In this document: positions 21,192 through 32,793 of the stretch, piece by piece
How positions within the stretch are numbered: the stretch's first letter is position 1
Layout: each line of letters opens with the position of its first letter
Source of the DNA: Massariosphaeria phaeospora
Taxonomy: Eukaryota > Ascomycota > Dothideomycetes > Pleosporales
Assembly (NCBI GenBank): GCA_011032825.1
Contig: JAADJZ010000023.1
Span: 496,001-560,000, forward strand
Direction: 5' to 3'
DNA: 64,000 nucleotides
Translations under genes and position numbers: made by a program
The notes under the pieces: generated by a model
What the model saw: the letters and a program-made list of their open reading frames with translations, nothing else
What the model was told of the DNA's origin: nothing
The model's database searches: none

Positions 21192-23613
21192 CTATTTCTC
21201 AAAGCTCGAGGGTTCCGGCAGCAGGCCCTCAAACAGCGCCTTCATCACTTTCCTCAGCTTCTCTAGTTCCTCCACATCAGCAGTCGCCACATCGTCGTTC
21301 AAGCACATCTGGCCGACTTTCTTATTGTGCTTAATGTAGGGCTTCAGCAAGGCGTGCTCGGCCTGCTCTGCGTCCGTCACCATGTAGAACATCGCATCAG
21401 GATTGACAATGGTGTACTGATACTTCATCACCGCCTTGACAACGATGGCTCGCTGTTCAGGCTTCTTGACGGGATGAGGCAGTAGCGGCCCGAGACCCGC
21501 GCTCCGCCTGTTGAGAATGAGTTTGAGTAGGCAATCGCCACAACGCGGTGACTCGCGAGCTACCCTATCGAAGATCGCCGCAGACGAGAAGACAGGGCTA
21601 CGGGCCTCAGCGTCGCTTGCGGGGATGGAGAATCCTGGTGCCAGGCAGTCTTCCGTGTCGAAAGCATCGCAATCCAGGTCTTTGATCATTGCTGGGCCGT
21701 CCAAGGATGTCCAAAGGATGTCGGTGTTCACAATCGGGGGCTGTAGACCAGCTTTGGCTAGGTAGTCTCCCACGCGATAGTACATTCTGTGGCGGAACTG
21801 CTCGGGCGCTTCGTTCGCCATACCCTCGTTCAGCTCACGGAGTATCCTCTTGCGCTCGTTCCAGCTTAGGTAGCCGTCATCATCGGTATCGCTGCGAAGC
21901 ATGATGTAGCTCCAAAGAAGTGCTTCTCGATGTCGCTCCATGGTGTAATGGAAGATGACATACCAGGAGTAGAGCTGGAAGCCAGTCTCGCCCCGGAAAC
22001 GTTGTATGGCACTGCGAAGTGCGGGCCTAGGAAAGCTGGTGATGGCTTCTTTGGTGATGCTTCTCGATAACGAGTGGCCAAAGTGTACCTGTCCCTTCCG
22101 TTTGCGCGCGCCGAACCGACGATTTAACAACCATGACGTGTAGATGAGAAAGGGCTTCTCCCCGAAACGATCCGCATCTTTCTCGGTTGGAGGCTGCAGT
22201 GTGTTGTATGCGTTGTCCTTGAAGCCTAGGGTGGGTCCGAACAGCGGAGAGTAAATGTCCGATGCGGAGTGAGGTTTCCCTAAGATCATGTCATCCGACA
22301 GTGCGAAAAGCTGTGCATGTTTTAGCTTCTGATACGAATGCAATGACAGAATAGGTACTCAACTGACCCTGTCAACTTCGGATTTCGTGTTGTACAGTTG
22401 ATTCTCAATTGTCAGAGAATCGAAAGTGGGTAGGCATTTCATCTCATCAGGCCCGAAGAACTCTTCCTGCGAGAGCACTTGCACCTTATCCAAGCCACCT
22501 TTGAGCCAATTCGGATGTTGTTTTCCGTAGGTATGTGGGGCACTCTCTTCCTCGGAAACGGTGCGAAAAGCGTTCATAAGAATCTGAATTCGATTGGTGA
22601 AACGGCCAGCGTATTTTTCAACACTCCGCACCGAGTACCGCAATTCGTCCCATTCGCGATATCGGTTGGATCCATGTGAGGAAATCCATTCACCTTCCTC
22701 GTCATTCAAAGTCGAGTTGAGTTCGTACGGATGCATGGTCTCCACCATTTCGGGCTGGGACCCGTTTACCCCTGCAACATGTCAGCTGGAAATTCGGCAG
22801 TGTGTGGGGGCACGACTTACAATTGTAGACAAAGTCAATTTTGGGTTCATCTAGCCTCGGTCCTGTGTAGCTCGCGGTTGCAATCCATTCATCTTCCCAG
22901 CCTTCGAGGATAACGTCCCTCACCGATTGTTCAAAGGGTACGTGAATCATATCCGGAAGCACATCGGCTTTGTCCTTGGTCTCCTCGCATTCGCTCCATG
23001 ATGGGAAGGTGTATCCCCTGTCCAAGGGCTTGTGCTTCTTTGTGGTTTCGAGTGGGTGAGATGTATCTCCCTGTGGAGTGTCGAGTGATTCCACAAGATA
23101 TGTCTCCTCCTCGGTTATGTCTTCAGAAGCCTTTTTGGGAAGAAGTGATCTGTGCGGATGCTGCTTGAGAGTTGCTTTGGTCCCTGTGTTGTCAATTCGA
23201 ATCTGTCGATCGCTGTCAAAGCTCGATAGCTTCCTATTGAACATAGCATCATCTTCATCCGACTTTGCCGATTTTACGGCGTGCTCCACATTGTGGGTGC
23301 TTTGTCCCTGGCTATGAACATGTGGTTCAGGACTCGATGAAGGAAATGAGTTTGGATATAAATCCGCGAGGTCGTTGATTGAGTTCAGACGATGACGAGG
23401 GTAATGGCTATCACTAGAAACCTCTTCATCGAAAGCGTCGTCAACAATCTCAGGTGATGTTCGAGCTGCGAGAGTCTGCTTTGGCTCCATACGTCGGCCC
23501 CAGGCCAAATTCCCTGTCTTCCAAAGATAGAAAACGGTCAGAATGAATAGGACGTAGCAGATAATTCGAGAAGACCGCCTTTGACGGTACAAATGATAGC
23601 CGCGAACGATCAT
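21192..23613 (-). CDS. Stealth-family sugar-phosphate transferase (type II membrane, EF hand)
   Basis: Three exons in transcription order: 23613-22821, 22771-22368 and 22310-21192, with introns 22772-22820 and 22311-22367; 771 residues. One transmembrane helix (about 16-31) makes it a type II Golgi-like protein. The first splice restores KIDFVYNWVNGS (W265), the Stealth CR1 motif; CR2 follows with RYREWDELRYSVRSVEKY and HPNWL, then CR3 with FALSDDMILGKP. Residues 540-551 are a perfect 12-position EF-hand loop (D540, D542, D544, G545, E551). Stealth proteins transfer sugar-1-phosphate; relatives are animal GlcNAc-1-phosphotransferase and Cryptococcus xylosylphosphotransferase. Here it probably decorates secreted or wall glycans. 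It is divergent from a GT34 glycosyltransferase. Confidence 0.9.
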
Positions 23614-24294
23614 GACGTGCCGTGGAAGGAAAGAGGTTTACAAACAAATCAATTGATAGAGAACATGGAACATGATAGCGACACCAAAAGTGACAGTCCA
23701 GTTCTGTGTGCCTTCCATGAATACTGCAGGCCAAAATTGGCAAAGGGTCGTGTGCGGTGTCGATGACGCCGAAAATTCCCACTCCTGACCGCCATGTCTC
23801 GTCAAGGAGACCTGCTAGGTTGGCGATGGCGTTCAGGAGGCCTTCAGCATGGCACGAAAGCTGAAGTGGATCGGAAAGGTGGCCGGTTCGTTGTGAGATG
23901 GGCTCGTCGTCGCGGATGCCATTCGTGGTGATGACCGCCCATCGGGGCTTGGCGTCGCCGAATGCGGTTTAGCCTTACTCGACCCTCAAACCTCCTGTCT
24001 TGCGGCGACACTTGCCACTTCCTCAGCAAGGCGAAACCCAAATCAAATATGAGCCTACTTCCGCGCGAAGAGCTGAGCGCCAAGCTGCTCAGTTCGTGCG
24101 CATGTCTAATGGAAGCATCGACGGCAGCTGGCCCTTCTCTCAACCATCGCAGTAGTATCTTTGAACTCGAGGGAGCTATTTTGTTTTTTTATCTTCTTAC
24201 TCTCATGAGAGATATCTGTCCTAAACTTACTTTTCAAATTCGGGCTTTGTTGTATCGGTGACCGGCTGTCCCCAGTCCTCTACCTGCCATTCAT
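23614..24294. promoter_or_regulatory. Shared upstream region of the Stealth and GT34 genes
   Basis: 681 bases between divergent start codons, with no supported gene. Probably contains both promoters; no specific site recognised. Confidence 0.45.
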
Positions 24295-25421
24295 ATGCGA
24301 CGACGTCAACGTCAGTTCAACATGAGAAGAATCATCAAATATGGAATTCTTGCTCTATGCCTGATCTCTACTATTGCATATTGGAAACATCAGGATCTAA
24401 CCCCGACTCTTTCGAGGTATCTGCCCAATCACTTCAACGAGACCTTCGGACGGGAGACTGCGGCTGCACAACCCTACCTAATCCACGACCACAAGGAAGA
24501 GATCGATGACGACCTCGAGTTGAATCCTACTACTTCCGTCGATGATATTGTTCCAGTCGGATCGTCATCGTTGAAGTCTCGCTTTGGTAAAATCACGGCC
24601 TCTTTTGGCGACCCAGATCCTCCTTACGAAGACGCTATCGCGTCGCACGACCTGCACAACGAACTCCACGGCTATCCACATTTCATCCTCCGGGAACACA
24701 TGATTCGAGGGCTATGGTCTAAGCACGGCTGGATCATGACAATCCTCGGGAATGAGCTCGCGAAGCCGGAAGATGAGCGATTGGAGTGGCTGCTGTGGCA
24801 CGATCGCGACACAGTGCTCATGAACCCTCAGACCCCGCTTGACATCTTTGTCCCACCGAAAGACAACTTCTCGGATATCAATCTGCTGGTGACGAACGAC
24901 AGAAACGGGTTGAATAATGGCGTGTTCATGGTCAGGGTGGGCCAATGGGCATTCAAGCTTTTCGCCAGTGCGCTATCGATCAGAGAGTATGAGCCAAACA
25001 TCAAGCTGAAGTATACGGAGCAATCAGCGATGGAAGAGGTGATGAAGCGGGTATGTAAGTCGATTCTGTGTACTCATGTCGCTGACAGAGCATTTAGCCA
25101 TGGTGGGCGTCGGGTGTGGCATACGTTCCGCAACGCTGGTTCAACGGCTTTCCTCCAAACGACGACGACGATAAGAGAAACAAACCAGCGTCTTCTCGCC
25201 CCGGTTCGCTACTCATTCACTTCGCATCTAACCGGGATGGACTGCGGCCAGATCGAATGGCTCACTGGGGCAAGATCGCGAAGACTAGAACCGCGGAATG
25301 GGATAAGCCGGCCAATGAGACTGGATACTTGAATGAGATTGCCGAATACTGGGAGAGAATAGGCAGGGGGGAAAGCCAGGAGTCTGTAATCGATGACGTT
25401 GGGAAAAGGCCCTGGAGGTAA
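24295..25421 (+). CDS. GT34 family glycosyltransferase (galactosyl/mannosyltransferase, GMA12/MNN10 type)
   Basis: Two exons, 24295-25050 and 25098-25421, phase 0; 359 residues. A short cytosolic tail and one membrane helix (about 14-29) anchor it as a type II Golgi protein. The nucleotide-sugar site WLLWHDRDTVLMNP contains the DxD motif D170-R-D172. TNDRNGLNNGVFMVR is the conserved acceptor/donor loop of the family, and the second exon opens with PWWASGVAYVP as in relatives. GT34 enzymes use a UDP- or GDP-sugar to add alpha-linked galactose or mannose to N- or wall glycans. An ATG at 24322 is an alternative start. The head-to-head arrangement with the Stealth gene suggests a shared glycan target. 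Confidence 0.88.
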
Positions 25422-26046
25422 ACACAAAACCTGGTGTCTGATGATCACGATCCTTTACTCGTGTTGTGGTTGTTTGGTTTTAATAACCTTACTAGAACTG
25501 AACCTCCGATATTCCCCATTTGTTTTTACGTATCTTCTAGGTTGAGGCCTCCAAACTCTTGGCATTCGATCTTCTTATTTTCATGACAGTCGGCGCTTCA
25601 CCGACTCCACCCAGCGTCGCTTTCACTGTCGACATGCGCCGTGGCAATCACCGCCAGATATTTTACCGATGTTCCACGCGGATGACGATGGATCTATGCT
25701 CGTTCTTCCATTGGTGTTCTTAGAGCGCAGTAACGGTAACTCGAGTTCAGCACCTGCCTAATTCACGGGTTTGCCTTAATGTCGAGTGAAACGGGAACTT
25801 ACGTCATTAGGTGGGGCTGTCTTCTTCTTGGCAACAGTGTTAGAGCTAAATGATAAATACCCACGTGCCGCTTGTTCGCGGTTGGTGAAAGACTGTCGCG
25901 TTCACTTCTAGCGCGGGCGACACCCACCGGTAAGTATTTATACCCACTTCCAAACTTTGCTTCTTCAACCTACCCGACACCGCAACCTCCCAACCCCCAA
26001 ACCTCCCAACCCCCATTTACCACCCCTCGAATCTCATCGGCAGAAC
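25422..26046. other. Intergenic region
   Basis: No gene seen. A TATTTATA element at about 25935-25942, roughly 105 bases before the next ATG, may be the TATA box of the F-box gene. Confidence 0.5.
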
Positions 26047-27522
26047 ATGGCTAGCATACACGATTGCCCCACCGAGCTTCTGCTCAACATCTCGTTGCAT
26101 TGCGATCAACCTAGCCTGTTGTCACTCGCCCTTATAGCGAAGAAGTTCCATGGACCCGCCGAAGAAGCTCTCTATACATCCCCCGTCGTGCCAAATCACT
26201 CGAGCAAACGCAGTCGTATCGTCGGTCTCGTTCGCATGCTTCTGCGCCGGCCGGAGCTGGTGAAAAAGGTCCGCAGCTTGGATATCTTCATCAGGGATAG
26301 CACAGAAGCCGATGGTGGAGTCTTCACGTCAACGGACATCGCAAATGCAGTCACGACTATCAACATCTCTGGGATGTCTAAATATCCCGAAAAACTCCTT
26401 TCGGGGTGGAGATGTGAGCAAAACTGGGCGGGCTTACTTCTCTACATGGTGCCGAACTTGGAAGCCCTTAACCTTGATTGGTCACCCAGCTACCATAACG
26501 TGTTCAACATGTTGTGGTCCATGAATGGGATTCTCCGCTTGTCCGACTTTCCACCAAACTTCGAAGGCCTCAAGAACTTACGCATGTATGGATGCGATAT
26601 CCAGTGGGATTGGATTGCTTTACCGTCTTTGCAACATCTAGAGCTCGGACCTCGGAGCCGTCCAAGACGGGGGCTGTTCCCTGGTTGTTTTCCTGAGTCA
26701 AATGTGACAAGCTTTAGTTATAAGTGCTCAACTGAAGTGCTGTCTCCTCGCAAGGGTCTTGTATCTTCAGCAATCCCAGCGATAATTGCTCCTACAACTT
26801 CTGGTACTGACACAAGTCTGGAAGAGTTCCCCGCAATTCTCAACTACTTCAAGCATTTGCGCACAATCCGGATCCAGCTAAAAAACACGGAAATGGAAGA
26901 GACTCCATCGGGATCACTTGGGTACTGGAGTCACAGGCAACCTAGAACATATTTCAAACAGCTAGGAAGCTTCGATACACTCATCAAGTATCTCGAAGAA
27001 GATCGTTTCTTTGAGTCCCTTGAGCATCTACATATCACCGTTGCAGAAGATTCGGACGTAACGTTTCTGGATGGCATATCGCCTATCCAGACACTGCATA
27101 TGTTCCCACGTCTCAAAACCCTGAACGTCCCAGAAAACGCTCTTTTTCGGCACGATCCAACCGATCCGTATCGTTCTGTCCAGAAGTTGAAGAAGTTCAA
27201 TCTCTCTGACATTCTACCGTCGTCAGTGGAGGAACTTACAATATCCTGCCCGGACTTCAGTGTGTCCTCTGTGCTCAAGGAGCTACTCCAACACACTGGA
27301 GCCCTTCCACGATTGTCACGGGTCACTCTGCATCCGCGAAACAATCGAGGGGCAGACGCCCTGTCCCTGTGGTTCGCTCCTCGGATCCCATGGTTCATGT
27401 TCTCCCGCTGCGGTATTACAATTTCGATTCGTTGGGGTGGCCACCACTACGAGATGGGTCGGGCAGAAGAGCAGCTGGATGGAGAAGTGGATGCTATGAC
27501 GCAGTGGCTGGAGAGGATGTAA
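26047..27522 (+). CDS. F-box protein with leucine-rich-like C-terminal region (copy 1)
   Basis: 491 residues from the ATG at 26047, intronless. The N-terminus CPTELLLNISLHCDQPSLLS followed by ALIAKKF and EEALYTSPVV fits the fungal F-box: it would dock to Skp1 in an SCF ubiquitin ligase. The rest alternates short Leu-rich strands and loops (for example LEALNLDW, LKNLRMYGC, LQHLELG, LKTLNVPENA), a degenerate leucine-rich substrate-binding region. A late motif SVEELTISCPDFSV matches the window's other copies. Substrate unknown. Complete and apparently functional. Confidence 0.75.
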   Translation: MASIHDCPTELLLNISLHCDQPSLLSLALIAKKFHGPAEEALYTSPVVPNHSSKRSRIVGLVRMLLRRPELVKKVRSLDIFIRDSTEADGGVFTSTDIANAVTTINISGMSKYPEKLLSGWRCEQNWAGLLLYMVPNLEALNLDWSPSYHNVFNMLWSMNGILRLSDFPPNFEGLKNLRMYGCDIQWDWIALPSLQHLELGPRSRPRRGLFPGCFPESNVTSFSYKCSTEVLSPRKGLVSSAIPAIIAPTTSGTDTSLEEFPAILNYFKHLRTIRIQLKNTEMEETPSGSLGYWSHRQPRTYFKQLGSFDTLIKYLEEDRFFESLEHLHITVAEDSDVTFLDGISPIQTLHMFPRLKTLNVPENALFRHDPTDPYRSVQKLKKFNLSDILPSSVEELTISCPDFSVSSVLKELLQHTGALPRLSRVTLHPRNNRGADALSLWFAPRIPWFMFSRCGITISIRWGGHHYEMGRAEEQLDGEVDAMTQWLERM

Positions 27523-27680
27523 ATGAGCGTGAGAATTACATGCAACCAGGCGTACATTGCGAGAAGGGATTGTAACGAATTGAGACCTGGTCCCAGGGGA
27601 CGCCGTGCCACTCAGGATTTTGATTGAAATTTAGACCATGTCTCTACATAAACTAGTACATAACAATCCAATTCATGATA

Positions 27681-29874
27681 TCATTCGTAAAAATCCCCAT
27701 CAACAGGGACCCCAACCTTCTCCACCGAAAACCCACAATGTCCCACCTCATCACCATAACCATCCTTCATAACCCCCCACTTGACCATTTCTAATGGGGC
27801 ATCATCTCTCCCCTCGCTCTCCGTTTCCACCCCAGGCCGACAGGCCGCCGCAATAGCCGCACTACAACTCCCCGCCACCGGCATCCCAGACTTCAACTTC
27901 TTACCCCCCAACCCCACAACGCACAAAAACGCCACTGTTCCCACCGTGATCGTCGCTAGAATTGCAGTAGGCGAGTACCCACACGTAGTGTAGCTATTGT
28001 CCTCATCTGGGGTTGTGCCACGCGACGCATCTCGAGGATTGTACACGTTGACGCTGACAAGGAACAAGCTCTGCGATATAAGCCAGTGCATCGTCCCGCT
28101 CATGACCATCAGCGGGATACCCAGGCGGGGCGGCAGCTGCAGAAAGTACGTGCTGCGCTGCCGTCTTTGCGGATTGATCGATACGCGCAGCCCTTTCCGC
28201 GTGTGCGCGTAGGCCGACCATTCAGAGGCGAGTGACATGGTGGTCGCCAGGCCGTTGTACGTCAGGTACAGGAACGAGAAGACGAGCTGCGGGCTATTGG
28301 CGACGGCCACGTTTACGATCAGACTCTCCGGCAGCCACCATCGGATTAGCGTGCTGGAGTTGACGGCGCCGAGGCCGAGTTTTCAGTCCGATGAAGCCTG
28401 GTCGAGGCCTTGGGCGTTGTGGATGCCGTACTGTAGGAGAAAACTGGAGACGGCGAATATGATGATGAAGCTGAGATGAGGGGTTAGTGTGCATGTACTG
28501 TGTATACCTATTCGTGGTGGAACTTACGAGACTTCTAACACTCCAGTTCTAGTGGCGCTCGCAGCATGGACCCGTCGAACGGGCTTGGAGACGTAGCGTT
28601 TGGGCTGTCTAACCACGCCGCTACTATCAAACAACTGCTGAGCATCTGTTCTCCCTACTAAACATCCCCGCTGCGTAAACACATCAGGCCGCTTCAAAAA
28701 TGACGCTATAGCATCGCCCACCGTCAGCAACGGCCTCTCGCGAAACCGCAACGCGATATATAACATCAGCGCAGTTTTCGTCAGGCTCATAAAGAGGACG
28801 GCGAGCGCTAGGTGTATGCTGTACCCTAGTTGGCAGTGCTCCGGGATCTTCTCGCTAAGACAATACGCGATCTCTTTCTTGAACGGGGCCCACTCTCGCG
28901 GACTGGCAGTGATACACGGGATCGACGCTTCACATGACGCTCGACTCCCGCCAACTGTACAACGGCTATTCAGGCACATCCACTTGAAGGGGCCGAATTC
29001 GAAGAGTGCGCTCATGGGTACATCTTGCGCTTCGAAGTGCACCAGTGAGCCCTGTTCGTCCTGGAAATCCGTCGTCCCATTTGGAAAGACGAGGAATAAG
29101 TTACCGCGCGCGGTTTGGTAGTTCTGCGCATAGGCCGCGATGCACTCGTTTATGTCCAATCTCTCCAGCTGCGTCATATTTACGGGTCCCAGCAGGCTCT
29201 CGCTAGTGTTATAGTTGTACTCGAGCGAGCCGCTGACCAGATTGATTTTCGCTAGCGGATCGTGTGCGAAGGCTTCGTTTGCGGAGAAGATGTCGTACAT
29301 TTGGGCGCCGAGGGACGAGAAGATGGTCGAGTTGTAGCTGCAATGGCGTTAGGTTGCGGACCATGAGCGAGCCAAGGGGCCATACATACAACAGATGCAA
29401 TGGCAACGACGACAGGCTTAGCAAGAACTACATCACCACCCTTCCTCCACCCACATGCCTCAAATTTCTTACACTCGGCACCCCGACATCGACCCACCGC
29501 CCCCTCTTGTGCGCACGATCAACCTCCGCTCGCGTCGGCGCAGACATACACTGCATGCAATAGTTACTCGCACCGAGCAAGACAGTGCTGAACACGTTAA
29601 TGAGCAAATGCGCAGCGATGTTGAGCCGCTTCGTGGTCGTGCAGTCGCCATCGTACAGCACGCGTTTCTCGTCGGCCTTGCTGAGGCTGGGGAAGCCGTT
29701 TCGTTTCTCGCCCCAGATTATAATAGTCAGGTTGAGGAGGAAGACGGATAGGGCGGCGGTGGCGCAGGCGAGGGAACCGGACTTCCAGTTCACGCGGGTG
29801 GGGGATGGATGCGGGGCCAGTGCGGAGGAAGTGGCGGAGATGAAGGAGGTCGATTCATGGGCGGTTTTGGACAT
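27681..29874 (-). pseudogene. DUF6536 polytopic membrane protein with two in-frame stops
   Basis: Read from the ATG at 29874 (an upstream ATG at 29958 is possible). Exons run about 29874-29390, 29337-28525 and 28470-27681, with introns 29338-29389 and about 28471-28524. The order of about eight membrane helices and the motifs ASNYCMQCMSAPTRAEVD, DVGVPSVRNL, RSTYFLQLP and HWLISQSLFLV identify a DUF6536 protein of unknown function. Two stops interrupt it: TAG at 29428-29430 (between VVM and FLLSLSSLPLHL) and TGA at 28383-28385 (between SSD and KLGLGAVNS). Relatives are expected to have Trp at both places, so TGG-to-TAG and TGG-to-TGA changes are likely. Skipping the first stop by a 45-nt intron (GTAAGA..GTAG) is formally possible but would remove the conserved SVRNL segment. 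Everything else is well preserved, so the damage is recent, or the stops are sequence errors. Confidence 0.68.
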
Positions 29875-29956
29875 GGTTTTGGAGTTGAGTATGGATACTA
29901 GGCTTTCGTCTGAGTGATGCCCCGCTCGACGATCGAGAGGACTTGGCTGCCGTAAC

Positions 29957-30001
29957 ACTCAGTGTTCCGAGTACCACGTAACACTTAGTGTGCCGAGTAC
30001 T
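29957..30001. repeat. Short direct repeat (about 20 bp, two copies)
   Basis: Two copies of about 20 bp (starting at 29957 and 29982), differing at two positions and separated by a few bases. It may be a tandem duplication or a regulatory pair just upstream of the DUF6536 gene. Confidence 0.6.
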
Positions 30002-30516
30002 AGCCAGCCGTGATCTCTTTAATACATAGCGTAGTGACCCAACTACACCAGCCCTTTTCAACACTAAACTTAACGCTCTTAACTTCTTCCTCGGACCAAT
30101 AACGAAAGAACAACTAAACAAGGTACCCCAACATACCACAAGGTTTTCGCACAAGACGGGGCACTCGCTGAAGTTATACCACCAGGCCAAGTTCACCGGA
30201 GCCTTCAACCAGCGCGCCACAAGCGCCACGTTCGAACCATGAGCTGCTAACATGGCCACGTGGATATTGAGTCGGTAGTTGGTCTCTCTGGCTCTAGTGT
30301 GAATTTGAGCGTGATGGGGTTACGGTGTTGAGGATGGTGTCCTAGTTGTGGAAGCTATTCTTGGCTAGGCGCCCAATCGAGGGTGGCCTATCAAGCGTTC
30401 GCCCAGAAAGCTTAGCCCAGCCTTGTCCCGCCTCCCCCGACTCCAAACTCCGAATTCTTCTGCTCCACACATACCAACGAGCAACATCGAACTGTTGCTA
30501 CTACAACATCAACTCT
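29959..30516. other. Intergenic region between divergent genes
   Basis: Separates the DUF6536 pseudogene from the 2EXR gene. A short near-duplicate is seen at 29957-30001, where ACACTCAGTGTTCCGAGTAC is followed by ACACTTAGTGTGCCGAGTAC. No gene seen. Confidence 0.5.
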
Positions 30517-31503
30517 ATGCGCGATTTCTGGAAGAAGTGCCTGCTGAAAGCGCGATCCGCCCTCACGTCGAAAGCGTCGGACCCTCCGGCACGATCTCAT
30601 CGCAACCGCGAGCTGGCAAAACACGACATCAACGCCCAGCAAGAGTGTCCGCTGTTTAGCAAATTGAGCGCTGAACTTCGCATTCCGATCTATGAGGCTG
30701 TGCTGACCGACCGCGACCGATTACTCCACATATGCATGAATCGTCGCGAAGGGAAAGAAAAGCGGACGGTTCGTCCGGTTGCCCACATCTGGTGCACCGA
30801 CCAGGAATCTCCATTTCCACCATGGCAACATGCATGCTTTGGGGAGAGTGTCGAAGACCTCGCATACGAGACGGTTTTCTGTAGTCGGTCCACCACGACA
30901 ACCGATGACCAGCTGCTCTCACTGCTTCTAAGTTGTCGTCTTGTGTATGTGTTCCATGACACTGGCACGCGATATGTCGCTTCTAATCTCCAAGGCAGAT
31001 ACAACGAAGCGTTCCCCATATTGTATCGTGGCAATACATTCCAATTCCGTGGGGCGCCAGGGCTTTCGGCTTTCACGTCGTCAATCTCAACGTTCCACTG
31101 GCACTTCGTTTCCCACGTACAAATCTCTACGCTACATAGTTGGGATGCGCCGCCATTATGGGCTGAAGACCGCTGGCCGCCGGAAGGCCAAGAGAGTTGG
31201 GAGGATTGTTGTAAACAGCTCGAGGACCTACCGCACTTGCAGTCACTGAGACTGGACATCACTTTCCAACACTATGATAAGCCGCCTGTTCCGCAATTGA
31301 CAGATACAACGGCGATAAACGCTCTAAAGCCTCTGAAAGACATCAAAGCGAAGCTCTTTGAAGTCGAACTGAACTTCGAACCCTCCCAGGAACTCTGGAA
31401 CCGTTTGGGGCATGTGAACTTCACAGTCGTCGTCAAGCAACGGGAGCAGAACACAGAGGTGTTCGGATATCAGCCGAGACTCAAGATCGGGGACTTCGAT
31501 TGA
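30517..31503 (+). CDS. 2EXR/DUF7730-like hypothetical protein
   Basis: Two exons, 30517-30944 and 30999-31503; 310 residues. The intron (54 bp, GTATGT..GCAG) keeps the frame if unspliced, so it is easy to miss. Splicing it restores LLSCRLVYNEAFPILYRGNTF, the hallmark of this family. The N-terminal FSKLSAELRIPIYEAVL is the 2EXR/F-box-like start; the C-terminal half has PHLQSLRLDITF and a final beta-rich part. No catalytic or membrane motif. Function unknown. Confidence 0.72.
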   Translation: MRDFWKKCLLKARSALTSKASDPPARSHRNRELAKHDINAQQECPLFSKLSAELRIPIYEAVLTDRDRLLHICMNRREGKEKRTVRPVAHIWCTDQESPFPPWQHACFGESVEDLAYETVFCSRSTTTTDDQLLSLLLSCRLVYVFHDTGTRYVASNLQGRYNEAFPILYRGNTFQFRGAPGLSAFTSSISTFHWHFVSHVQISTLHSWDAPPLWAEDRWPPEGQESWEDCCKQLEDLPHLQSLRLDITFQHYDKPPVPQLTDTTAINALKPLKDIKAKLFEVELNFEPSQELWNRLGHVNFTVVVKQREQNTEVFGYQPRLKIGDFD

Positions 31504-31824
31504 AGTTTTCACACCCGTAGCAATCGCTGGTACCGATCTCTTAGCACGTTGTGCATGAGCTTAGGCTGGATGGAGGCTCGTGAGCAATTTGTATAGCCAG
31601 CAGAGTGTCGTGCTGGGATCATGCAGATGAGGCTTGTACTAGAGGGCGGAAACAAAGATGGTAGCGCCCGGGAGACTGGCGAAATCTTAGATCCTAGAGG
31701 TACGTCCACCCGTCAAGTGTTGTGGCATAGTCAGCACTGACTGGACGACTTTAATTGAATAATTGAATTGAAAATATCAGTCTATTTGCTAATTTAGTCT
31801 GGACTTTCTAAAAAGTAATCTAAA
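31504..31824. other. Intergenic region, AT-rich end
   Basis: The last about 90 bases (31740-31820) are markedly AT-rich compared with the flanks, just where the following F-box copy loses its N-terminal half. No gene seen. Confidence 0.5.
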
Positions 31825-32793
31825 TTGGGTTTCTTCCAGCTTCCGAAACTTCAATATCTCACCCTCTATTCGACGTGTGTCATCGAACCTTTCGGAGAAG
31901 ATGATTTCCGGAGAAGCATAGATACTTGGGCAGAGTTGAATCTTACAACTCTCAACATCGAACGCTTCACAGTGGTTTTCGATCGCAACAACTGGTTTCA
32001 GGAATCAGAGAAGTTGCGCGAGGGGTGGTTGAATGTGAAGGACTTTCCACGTCTACAAAATCTAACCATCCGGTTGAACAACAACTGGTACCTGAATGGC
32101 GATGGAGACGACGATGACGACAGAGACGACGGAGACGACGGCCTCGGCAGCATGTTTCAATATTTGCCAGACGGGTTCTCCAACAGTGATTGCAATCTGC
32201 TTTTGGATCGACTTAGTGGAGTACAGAACGTACTCAAGTCGCTTTGCATTCATGTTGACTGGAATCACGATTGCGACTTCCTAGATTTCATCAGTCCACT
32301 GGGTACATTGGCCAACTTCACTCAATTGGAACACTTGGAAATCCCTTAAGATCTTTTGCTTGGTGGGGGCTATGGAACCGAGACCCAAAGCAGTTCGCCT
32401 CTTCCGATAACTTCACTCCTGCCACCAACACTGAAGGTTATAGTGATCCTTCTGCCTACACTAGAGATAGCAGAGTGGATGTACGAGCTGGTGGAATCTC
32501 GAGAGTTCTTTCCAAAACTTGAATGGATCGAGTTCCAGACTTCAAGCGACAGAGGTGTCGACTATCAGTCCTTCGAAGCTGACGAAGATGAGGTTTGGGA
32601 TGCACTCGAGGCTGCTGGGATCTGTACATACATATCATATAGGTCCCAGGACTGGCGTCCAGACTGGGATGAAGGAGAGTTCGCGAAAGGTGTCGGCAAG
32701 ATTGCGGACTGGGTGCAAAGCCTCCATGAGCTGACATACTCTGATGTAGATGGAATTTTGGAGTTCTGGAAGATGGTGAAGCGAAGTACCTGA
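31825..32793 (+). pseudogene. Truncated F-box/LRR-like gene with an in-frame stop (copy 2)
   Basis: Similarity to the family starts abruptly near 31840 with LPKLQYLTLYST; the F-box half is missing. The frame continues to a TAA at 32347-32349 (after LEHLEIP) and then runs on in the same frame to 32793, including LPPTLKVIVI and PKLEWIEFQT, ending LEFWKMVKRST. In another copy the equivalent place reads LEVTYEALL, so a Tyr codon probably became TAA. An Asp-rich run (about 32100-32145) is an internal expansion. Confidence 0.7.
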
